From contig DATNQN010000061.1 in the NCBI GenBank assembly GCA_036703985.1, forward strand, positions 1 to 41,300: a stretch of DNA of 41,300 nucleotides, given 5' to 3'. The notes below the pieces were generated by a model, which was not told where the DNA came from, did no database searches, and saw nothing but the letters and a program-made list of their open reading frames with translations. Below are positions 34,125 to 41,300 of this stretch, one piece after another. How positions within the stretch are numbered: position 1 is the first letter of the stretch; each line of letters opens with the position of its first letter. The DNA comes from Leptolyngbyaceae cyanobacterium. Its GTDB lineage: Bacteria; Cyanobacteriota; Cyanobacteriia; Cyanobacteriales; Aerosakkonemataceae. The translations under genes were made by a program, and so were the position numbers.

Positions 34125-37100
34125 GTGTTACCGACATTATCTGGTTTTACGATTATCGATCTACTGCAAGAAGGAACGAGATCGCTGATCTACCGGGCTG
34201 TGAGAACTGAGGATGCTTACCCCGTAGTGATTAAAGGGTTGCGTCCGGAGCAGTGTAGCGTTGGCAATATCGAACAACTCAAGCACGAATACGCGATCGC
34301 GCAACAACTCAACCTCCCGGTTACCGTGCGGGCTTTGGCTTTAGAGTTCGATCGGGGAATCCCCTATCTAATTTTGGAAGACTTTGGCGGACGATCGCTC
34401 GATCGACTTTTGGAATGGTTTCGCGAACCTGCGGCTTTTCTCAAAATCGCCTTGCAAATTGTGGATGCACTGGCACGAATTCACCAACACCACATCGTTC
34501 ATAAAGATATCAAACCACAAAATATCATCGTTAATTTAAACTCCAACCAAGTCAAAATTAGCGATTTCGGATTAGCTGCCTTTCTCCCTTACGAAAGCCA
34601 AATTGTTAGTAATTCCAACCGAATTGAAGGCAGCTTGCCTTACTTATCCCCAGAACAAACCGGACGAATGAATTGCGGTATCGATCGGCGCAGCGATTTG
34701 TATTCTTTAGGCGTCACCTTTTATGAAATGCTAACCGGGCAATTGCCATTTCAGGGCAGCGACCCTTTAGAGTGGATTCACTGCCACATTGCCAAAACAC
34801 CGATCGCACCTGCTGCCATCAATCCAGCCATTCCGCAATTACTATCCGATCTGATCGTGAAACTCTTAGCAAAGGTAGCAGAAGACCGATATCAAAGCGC
34901 GATCGGATTGCAAGCAGATCTGGAACGTTGCTTGCAGTTATGGCAAACGACAGGGCAAATTCCATCATTTCCCCTTGCCCAACAGGATAGCTGCGATCGT
35001 TTCCAAATTCCTCAAAAATTGTACGGACGCGAACCGGAAATCGCTCAATTGCTAACAGTATTCGCTCGCACGGTAACGGAAGGAAAACCAGAATTAGTGC
35101 TGGTGTCTGGCTACTCTGGAGTTGGCAAATCTTCCTTAGTCAATGAATTGCACAAACCAATCTTGCAAACGCGAGGGTTCTTTATCTCTGGCAAGTTCGA
35201 CCAATACAAACGCGATATTCCTTACAGCACGATCGTTCAGGCATTTCAAGGATTGGTACGCCAACTTTTGACCGAATCGGAGGAAAAGTTAGCAGTTTGG
35301 CGCGATCGCATTCGCTCGGCTGTCGGTAACAATGGCAAGCTGATTACGGATGTGATTCCAGAGGTAGCCCTGATTATTGGCGAACAACCCTCCATTCCCA
35401 TCTTAGGTGCCACGGAATCCCAGAATCGCTTCAATTTGGTCTTTCAAAAGTTTATCGGCGTCTTTGCTCAACGCGATCGCCCCTTAGCCATCTTTCTGGA
35501 CGATATGCAGTGGGCGGATCGCGCTACTTTGAGTTTGATTCAAACGATCGCGACCGGTTCAAACCTTCAGTTTATTTGTTTTCTACTTGCTTATCGAAAC
35601 AATGAAGTTGATGTTTCCCATCCATTCAGTTTGACGATCGAAAAAATCCGCCAACAGGGAATACAACCAACTGAAATCGTGTTGTTGCCCCTCGATCTCG
35701 TTTGCGTCAATCAATTGATTGCCGAAACGTTGCATTGTTCTTTAGAACGAGCGGAACCACTAGCCAGATTGGTTTTGCATAAAACCAACGGCAATCCCTT
35801 TTTTGTGAATGAATTTCTCAAAACATTGCGTCAGGAAAACTTAATAACCTTTAACCAATCTGAAAAAATTTGGCAGTGGGATATCGAGCGGATCGAAGCA
35901 AAAGGGTTTACCGATAACGTGGTAAATCTGACGATCGGACGGATGCAAAAACTATCTTCAGAAACTCAGGAATTCCTCAAACTTGCTTCCTGTGTCGGCA
36001 ATCAATTTGGTTTAGAGATTTTGGCGATCGTTGCCCAAAGATCTGCTGGCGCGATCGCTAAAGCTCTGCAAGAAGCGGTTTTGCGAGGTTTAATTATCGT
36101 CACGGAGCGAACCCCAGCGACGCAAAAGCATTACTCGTTCGTTCACGATCGCATCCAACAGGCAGCTTATGCACTGATTCCCGATGCCCAAAAACAAAAC
36201 GTTCACCTGCAAATTGGGCGATTGCTGCTCAAAAACTTAAATTCAGCGCAACTAGAAGAACAACTATTTGATATAGTAAATCATCTAAATTTAGGTAAAA
36301 AAAATATTACAGAACAAGCTGAAAAAGATCGATTAATCCAATTAAATATATTAGCTGGTAAACGGGCAAAAGCATCGACTGCTTATCTGCCAGCGGCCAA
36401 TTTTTTTGATATAGCCAGTCATTTGTTAACATCTGATGCTTGGCAATCAGGCCGCGATCGAGTTTTCGATCTTTATACAGAATTAGCAGAATGCGAATAT
36501 TTAACGGGAAATTTAGAACGGGCAGAAAATTTATTTCAATTGCTTATTAGCAAAGCTGGCACGAATTTGGAACGCTCGACAATTTATATGCTTCAAATCA
36601 GGCTCTATCAAGTAGCAGGACGATTTGATGAAGCATTTAATATTGGATTGACTGCCCTCAAACTATTTGAGATCGCGTTTCCCGATTCAGGTGAAGGAGT
36701 GCAAGAGGCAATCGAACGGGAAAAGCAACAAGCGATCGCGAATTTAGGCGATCGGCAAATTGCCGATTTGATCGATGCTCCGATCGTGCGAGATGCCACT
36801 CTGAAAACTATTATCAGTCTTCTCACCTCGATGGGGCCACCCGCTTATCTCAGCAAACCCGATCTTTTTCCCCTCGTCGTACTCAAAGCGCTCAACTACT
36901 CGTTGAAATTTGGTAATACCGAAGAATCGTGCTTTGCCTACAGTATGTATTCCATGCTGTTAGTATCGATGTTCCGAGATATTCCCACGGGTTATGCCTT
37001 TTCCGAGATGACAATTCGGTTAAATCAAAAGTTGAACGACCCTAAATATAAAGGCACGGTTCTGCACATTCATGGCAGTCACATTAATGTTTGGTGCAAT

Positions 37101-40100
37101 CACTTAGCCACGGATTTGCCATTTTTAGAACAGGGATTTCTCGGTTGCGTGGAAGCAGGCGATATCACGATGGCAAACTATAATGGCTTCCAAGGTGCTT
37201 GGCAGATGATCGAAGCAATTATTCCCCTCACCGATGCCGAGCGTGCCATTCAAAAATATCTTGCCTTTGCCCAACAATCCAAGCACGAAGCAGCCTACCA
37301 AACCATCCGCTTGCAGCAGCAATTCATCTTGAATTTGCAAGGAAAAACCGATCGTTATCATACGCTCGACGATGACGAATTTGATGAGAAAAAAGCTCTG
37401 ACAATTCTCAAGGAAACAGAATTTGCTAGCGGCATTGTTTTTTATCACATCATCAAGCTGATTGTTTTTTTCACTTACGAGCAGTATCAAGAAGCACTGC
37501 AAGCGGCGCGAGAGGCGTGCGAGGTTTTGGGTGCCGTGCGATCGCTGCCGATCGAAGCTAATTATTTACTGCATCGCTCCCTGGTTTTGGCTGCATTGTA
37601 CGGAGCGGAATCGACAGAAGTTCAGACTGAATTTCTCGCAGATTTGCAACATCACCATCAGCAACTCCAGTATTGGGCAGACTATTGTCCTGCCAACTTT
37701 TTACATAAGGCATTATTAGTAGAAGCGGAAATTGCTCGCATTGAAGGACGGGATTTAGAAGCGATGCGATTGTACGAAAGGGCGATTAAATCTGCCCGCG
37801 AACATGAATTCGTGCAGTATGAAGCGTTAGCATCCGAATTGGCCGCCAAATTTTACCTGTATCGCGACTTTGAAGCGATCGCCAAAACCTATTTACAAGA
37901 AGCCAGAAATGCTTATTTACGCTGGGGAGCGAGCGGCAAAGCGCGACATCTCGAAGAGAACTATTCATCCGTGCTACCTCGGCACAAACCGATTTCTCCG
38001 AAAGACTCTGCGGCTTCTTCTAGCGCTACTTTCGTCAGCAGTGGCGTACAGCTTGATATTTTATCGGTGATTAAGGCATCGCAAACCATTTCGAGCGAGA
38101 TCGTGTTGTGCGATTTGTTGAAAACCTTGATGCAAATCGCGATCGAGCAAGCGGGAGCCGAGGTTGGCTACGTGTTGCTATTTCGTAACGATCGCTTAGG
38201 GATCGAAGTAGAAGCCAGAGCCAACCAAACCAACAATCAACTCAGCATTCATCAATTCATGGGCGATGCCGAAACTTCACGGTTTCTTCCTCAATCTATT
38301 CTTAATTACGTGCAAAGAACGCAAAAATTCGTCATTTTAGAAAATGCCAAGACATCCGATTTATTTGCACAAGACCCATATATCATTCGCAATTCGCCCA
38401 AATCCATTTTGTGTTTGCCGATCGCCCGCCAATCTAAACCGATCGGTATTTTGTATTTGGAAAATAATTTAGCAACGGGAGCTTTTACGCAAACACAGCT
38501 TTCCGCGTTGGAAATCTTGTCTGCCCAAATTGCCATTTCCATCGAAAATGCTCGACTGTATCAAGAATTAGCCGAAAGCCGAGAACAACTCAATCTGGCA
38601 TTGCAGTCCGGAAAAATCGGCGTTTGGAGTTGGGACATCGTAAATAACCGCGTGGAATGGGACGACCAAGTGTATCAATTGTTTGGAGTCAGCCGCGCAA
38701 CATTTGAGTGTACGTTAGAAGGGGTGAGAAATTGCATTCACCCGGACGATCGCGAGTATTTTACCCAAAATCTCAGCCAAACCCTGGCAGATGGGGTAGA
38801 GCATAATCTGGAATATCGGGTAGTGTTCCCCGATGGGACGATTCACTATATTGCGGCCAGAGGTCGTCCTCTTTTTAACGAAACCGGTCAGCCGATTCGC
38901 ATGACCGGGATCGTGCTGGATATTACCGATCGCAAACTGGCAGAAGAAGGGCGATTGCAACTGATCCGGGAGCAAACAGCCCGCGCCCAAGCAGAATCCG
39001 CTAATCGAATTAAAGATGAATTTTTGGCCGTGCTTTCTCACGAATTGCGATCGCCCCTCAACCCGATTCTCGGTTGGTCGCGGTTGCTGCGTACCCAGAA
39101 GCTGAACGAAGCAAAAACCGCCCAAGCTTTGGAGACGATCGAACGCAACGCCAAACTGCAATCCGAACTGATCGAAGACTTGCTGGACGTATCCCGGATT
39201 TTGCGGGGCAAACTCAGCCTCAATACGATACCGGTCAATCTGAGCGCCACCATACAAGCTGCGATCGAAACCGTGCGTTTAGCCGCAGAAGCTAAATCTA
39301 TTGAAATCAAGACCGCCATCGATCCTCAAGTCGGTCAGGTGCTAGGCGACTCGAATCGCCTCCAGCAGGTCGTGTGGAACCTCCTTTCCAATGGGGTGAA
39401 ATTTACGCCGCCCGGTGGTCGAGTAGAAATTACGCTCTCATCGGTTGCCGATCGTTTTTCATCGGGAAAAGATGGGCCAGCACAAATCACTACATACGCT
39501 CAAATCACCGTCACCGACACCGGGAAAGGGATTCATCCCGATTTTTTACCCCACGTATTTGAATATTTCCGTCAAGCTGATAGTGCAACTACCCGCCAGT
39601 ATGGGGGTTTGGGGCTGGGACTGGCGATCGTGCGTCACTTGGTCGAACTGCATGGCGGTACCGTTCGCGCCGAGAGTGCGGGGGAAGGTTTGGGGGCGAC
39701 TTTTACGGTCAGGTTACCGTTGATACCCGCGCGATCTGATGCTAATGAAGAGATTCAACTGTTAGAATCCGCGCTCAACCTTAACGGCGTTCGGATTCTC
39801 GTGGTTGATGACGATCGCGATACTCGCGAGTTCGTTGCTTTTGTTTTGGAGCAAGCCGGCGCTGGCGTCTCAACAGCGTCTTCGGCGACTGAAGCATTAA
39901 CCAAATTAACCCAGTATCAACCGCATCTGTTGCTGAGCGATATCGGGATGCCGGAAATGGACGGCTATATGCTGATCCGTCAAGTGAGAACTCTCCCACC
40001 GGAACGGGGCGGAAAAATTCCCGCGATCGCGCTGAGTGCGTTTGCCGGAGAAATGAATCAACAGCAAGCTCTGGCTGCTGGATTTCAGATGCACATCTCG

Positions 40101-40157
40101 AAGCCAGTCGAACCGGATCGCTTGATCTCGATGATTGCCAGCTTAGTCGTTCATTGA
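34125..40157 (+). CDS. HstK-like Ser/Thr kinase-AAA ATPase-GAF-PAS-histidine kinase-receiver
   Basis: A 2010-residue hybrid. Residues 1-270 are a Hanks kinase with K37, HKDIKPQN (D128) and DFG (D147), but the Gly loop (LLQEGTRSLIYRAV) is poor. An AAA/STAND ATPase follows: Walker A GYSGVGKSS at 329-337, Walker B near 460 (LAIFLDDMQWAD), and a TPR-like helical region to about 1270. A GAF (1310-1480), a PAS (1485-1605), HisKA with H1639 (LSHELRSPLNPIL), HATPase and a receiver (D1895-D1897, D1939, K1993) complete it. Such proteins resemble the HstK type described in Anabaena; the extra PAS and receiver are notable. GTG 34125 is supported by AGGAG nine nt upstream. Inputs and outputs are unknown; the two kinase activities are predicted, not shown. 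Confidence 0.95.
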   Translation: MLPTLSGFTIIDLLQEGTRSLIYRAVRTEDAYPVVIKGLRPEQCSVGNIEQLKHEYAIAQQLNLPVTVRALALEFDRGIPYLILEDFGGRSLDRLLEWFREPAAFLKIALQIVDALARIHQHHIVHKDIKPQNIIVNLNSNQVKISDFGLAAFLPYESQIVSNSNRIEGSLPYLSPEQTGRMNCGIDRRSDLYSLGVTFYEMLTGQLPFQGSDPLEWIHCHIAKTPIAPAAINPAIPQLLSDLIVKLLAKVAEDRYQSAIGLQADLERCLQLWQTTGQIPSFPLAQQDSCDRFQIPQKLYGREPEIAQLLTVFARTVTEGKPELVLVSGYSGVGKSSLVNELHKPILQTRGFFISGKFDQYKRDIPYSTIVQAFQGLVRQLLTESEEKLAVWRDRIRSAVGNNGKLITDVIPEVALIIGEQPSIPILGATESQNRFNLVFQKFIGVFAQRDRPLAIFLDDMQWADRATLSLIQTIATGSNLQFICFLLAYRNNEVDVSHPFSLTIEKIRQQGIQPTEIVLLPLDLVCVNQLIAETLHCSLERAEPLARLVLHKTNGNPFFVNEFLKTLRQENLITFNQSEKIWQWDIERIEAKGFTDNVVNLTIGRMQKLSSETQEFLKLASCVGNQFGLEILAIVAQRSAGAIAKALQEAVLRGLIIVTERTPATQKHYSFVHDRIQQAAYALIPDAQKQNVHLQIGRLLLKNLNSAQLEEQLFDIVNHLNLGKKNITEQAEKDRLIQLNILAGKRAKASTAYLPAANFFDIASHLLTSDAWQSGRDRVFDLYTELAECEYLTGNLERAENLFQLLISKAGTNLERSTIYMLQIRLYQVAGRFDEAFNIGLTALKLFEIAFPDSGEGVQEAIEREKQQAIANLGDRQIADLIDAPIVRDATLKTIISLLTSMGPPAYLSKPDLFPLVVLKALNYSLKFGNTEESCFAYSMYSMLLVSMFRDIPTGYAFSEMTIRLNQKLNDPKYKGTVLHIHGSHINVWCNHLATDLPFLEQGFLGCVEAGDITMANYNGFQGAWQMIEAIIPLTDAERAIQKYLAFAQQSKHEAAYQTIRLQQQFILNLQGKTDRYHTLDDDEFDEKKALTILKETEFASGIVFYHIIKLIVFFTYEQYQEALQAAREACEVLGAVRSLPIEANYLLHRSLVLAALYGAESTEVQTEFLADLQHHHQQLQYWADYCPANFLHKALLVEAEIARIEGRDLEAMRLYERAIKSAREHEFVQYEALASELAAKFYLYRDFEAIAKTYLQEARNAYLRWGASGKARHLEENYSSVLPRHKPISPKDSAASSSATFVSSGVQLDILSVIKASQTISSEIVLCDLLKTLMQIAIEQAGAEVGYVLLFRNDRLGIEVEARANQTNNQLSIHQFMGDAETSRFLPQSILNYVQRTQKFVILENAKTSDLFAQDPYIIRNSPKSILCLPIARQSKPIGILYLENNLATGAFTQTQLSALEILSAQIAISIENARLYQELAESREQLNLALQSGKIGVWSWDIVNNRVEWDDQVYQLFGVSRATFECTLEGVRNCIHPDDREYFTQNLSQTLADGVEHNLEYRVVFPDGTIHYIAARGRPLFNETGQPIRMTGIVLDITDRKLAEEGRLQLIREQTARAQAESANRIKDEFLAVLSHELRSPLNPILGWSRLLRTQKLNEAKTAQALETIERNAKLQSELIEDLLDVSRILRGKLSLNTIPVNLSATIQAAIETVRLAAEAKSIEIKTAIDPQVGQVLGDSNRLQQVVWNLLSNGVKFTPPGGRVEITLSSVADRFSSGKDGPAQITTYAQITVTDTGKGIHPDFLPHVFEYFRQADSATTRQYGGLGLGLAIVRHLVELHGGTVRAESAGEGLGATFTVRLPLIPARSDANEEIQLLESALNLNGVRILVVDDDRDTREFVAFVLEQAGAGVSTASSATEALTKLTQYQPHLLLSDIGMPEMDGYMLIRQVRTLPPERGGKIPAIALSAFAGEMNQQQALAAGFQMHISKPVEPDRLISMIASLVVH

Positions 40158-40183
40158 ATCGAACTCTTATTTTTCTGTATACG

Positions 40184-40222
40184 GCGATCGCCTTTGAAGA
40201 TAATGGAGCGATCGCTTTTTTT
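40184..40222 (+). terminator. Terminator formed by two HIP1 octamers
   Basis: GCGATCGC at 40184-40191 and GCGATCGC at 40208-40215 are each palindromes and can pair with one another, giving an 8-bp GC-rich stem with a 16-nt loop, immediately followed by seven T residues. It lies 27 nt after the stop of the 2010-aa kinase, so it is a good intrinsic terminator for the kinase pair. Confidence 0.8.
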
Positions 40223-40234
40223 GAGTATTCACCT

Positions 40235-40441
40235 TTAGACAGATTTTAAATTTTGCGAATTATCACCTTTACGGAAACGATCGTCTAGTTTTGCTGATTC
40301 GTATTTGCCTGAGAATCTACCAATGGAAATTCCGAATACCTTGCTGATTCCCCAACCTACTTTTTGATTATTTTTTGGCGGTAGTTTAGCGCAGACTTCT
40401 TGCGGTGACCAGAAATGATCGTCAAAATCGTAATAGCCCAT
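40235..40441 (-). CDS. Hypothetical protein (68 aa)
   Basis: Family not recognised. The product begins MGYYDFDDHFWSPQEVCAKL and is hydrophilic with no membrane helix, ending in a basic tail. I chose the ATG at 40441 because GAGG lies eight nt upstream of it; the ATG at 40447 is only two nt from that same GAGG. It is convergent with the 2010-aa kinase and follows its terminator. Short, but the ribosome site and aromatic, acidic N-terminus favour a real gene. Confidence 0.5.
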   Translation of the reverse strand: MGYYDFDDHFWSPQEVCAKLPPKNNQKVGWGISKVFGISIGRFSGKYESAKLDDRFRKGDNSQNLKSV

Positions 40442-40447
40442 TTCCAT

Positions 40448-41300
40448 GACCTCTTAATTTCAACTTCAGACTATACAACACTAAGAAAGATTTCGCACGC
40501 AACTAATTAAATATGGATGAAAGATTTCCACTTAAAGTCAGCTTTTTGATAAAATCGCTACTTTTTATACCCCGTACTTATCTCAATAAACTAACTCGGT
40601 AACTTTAATCAGCCAAAATCGGACTAGCTGCTGATGTTCACATCAACAGAACTTTCATCCATGTTGAAGACTAACTTACCAGTTGTTCGGCTACCCTAAT
40701 GGAAGAGCCTGATTTTATTGGTGGAATGTATAGTTAGTTTTCTAAACTTACACTGCAATTACAAACTGTTTGCAAAGCAGCTTGATGTCTATCTCCCTTT
40801 AAAAGCTGCTATATGACTATACTAAGAGTTTTGGCCGTTCTTTAACTGCGAATTTATACTGAACATTTGGTTCCGTATTCTCAACTTAATTTATTAGGTA
40901 CGAGTACTGTAATTAGCGCTATTAACTAAAGGAATATCAAGTTTCAGTCGAGAAATTCAAGGAAAAAATCAGGGAGATTTACATAGAGAAATTGCGATCG
41001 CCAACCAAACGCACTCACTAGTACGACGACGCCATATTTTTTGGCAAAATTTACTGGGTAGCATCGCGTAATAATGGTTCTACAGAATAGCGAACGCTAC
41101 TTTATCCACATCATATTTTTAGGGTAATCAGCTACCGAACTAAAAATGCGATCGCATCTATCCACATATATATAGCAAACTAGACCCCTCCCAACCCTCC
41201 CCTTAGTAAGGGGAGGGCTAATTCATTGTGACGAGAGAAAATAATTTGTTCAGGATTGAGATCTACCAAAGTCAGGCAAACAAAGGAAGAATGATTTTCG
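40448..41300. other. Right-hand gene-free region
   Basis: About 850 nt without a convincing gene. A stop-free frame at 40913-41071 (LALLTKGISSFSREIQGKNQ and on to QNLLGSIA) has no start codon and may be a gene remnant. A perfect 23-bp palindrome lies at 41195-41217. Otherwise AT-rich with one HIP1 (40995-41002) and a second near 41149. Confidence 0.55.
41195..41217. repeat. Perfect palindrome CCCTCCCCTTA-G-TAAGGGGAGGG
   Basis: Eleven-bp arms (41195-41205 and 41207-41217) around a single G. Together with the preceding GACCCCTCCCAA this matches a dispersed palindromic element common in filamentous cyanobacteria. No adjacent gene visible inside the window. Confidence 0.75.

Noticed and set aside
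34772-39999. Numerous open frames of 60-180 codons on both strands inside the 2010-aa gene
   Set aside because: All are shadows of one continuous domain-rich frame; none has independent support.

Overview
The window is cyanobacterial chromosome. The evidence is the very frequent HIP1 octamer GCGATCGC, a chlorophyll-pathway methyltransferase (chlM/bchM), an NtcA-type nitrogen promoter, a GluR0-type glutamate-receptor channel, a DUF2854 gene typical of cyanobacteria and plastids, giant Ser/Thr-His hybrid kinases, and short CCCCTGC heptamer repeats and small palindromes between genes. The style (multi-sensor kinases, many dispersed repeats, long AT-rich spacers) suggests a large-genome filamentous form, but the sequence alone does not fix the genus. 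I saw no rRNA, tRNA, CRISPR array or prophage.

Layout. 1-2.5 kb: a repeat tract, then a 70-residue conserved-type protein directly before polyphosphate kinase ppk1. 3-4.1 kb: a receiver-only response regulator with a perfect inverted repeat ahead of it, facing two small minus-strand ORFs. 4.5-7 kb: DUF2854 protein, ribokinase and a membrane-anchored M23 peptidase. 7.3-11.1 kb: a glutathione transferase, an eight-unit TPR protein whose 120-nt repeats carry HIP1 at the same codon, a glycerophosphodiester phosphodiesterase and a DsbA/HCCA-isomerase-like protein. 11.2-14.6 kb: a soluble GAF histidine kinase and a zinc-ribbon Ser/Thr kinase with a membrane C-terminus. 14.9-18 kb: a secreted GH50/agarase-like glycoside hydrolase and a membrane-anchored SGNH hydrolase.

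18.2-23.3 kb is the most interesting part. Two ammonium transporter genes lie in tandem on the minus strand, with a solitary IS200/IS605-type TnpB element wedged between them. The element's right end is about 31 bp before the GTG start of the downstream amt, and an NtcA-box sequence lies just beyond its left end. The upstream amt keeps a textbook NtcA-activated promoter (GTAN8TAC-N22-TAN3T). The downstream amt carries an expanded SPEATASPTA repeat in its N-terminal periplasmic segment.

23.5-30.4 kb: purE and nagA (divergent), a small membrane protein, a probable remnant of a CheR-like gene, a two-domain GNAT acetyltransferase, a GluR0-like ligand-gated K+ channel divergent from chlM, a two-TM hypothetical protein and a DUF423 protein. 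30.7-40.2 kb: two tandem signalling genes, a five-PAS hybrid histidine kinase (1125 aa) and an HstK-like Ser/Thr kinase-AAA-GAF-PAS-histidine kinase-receiver protein (2010 aa). Their C-terminal HisKA-HATPase-REC modules are close paralogues, and the pair ends at a terminator built from two HIP1 octamers. The last 0.85 kb holds no convincing gene.

Most genes are single units or short pairs. Themes are nutrient status (polyphosphate, ammonium, phosphodiester, GlcNAc and ribose salvage) and signal transduction (four kinases and one lone receiver). All functional calls rest on recognised motifs in the translations; no searches were run.
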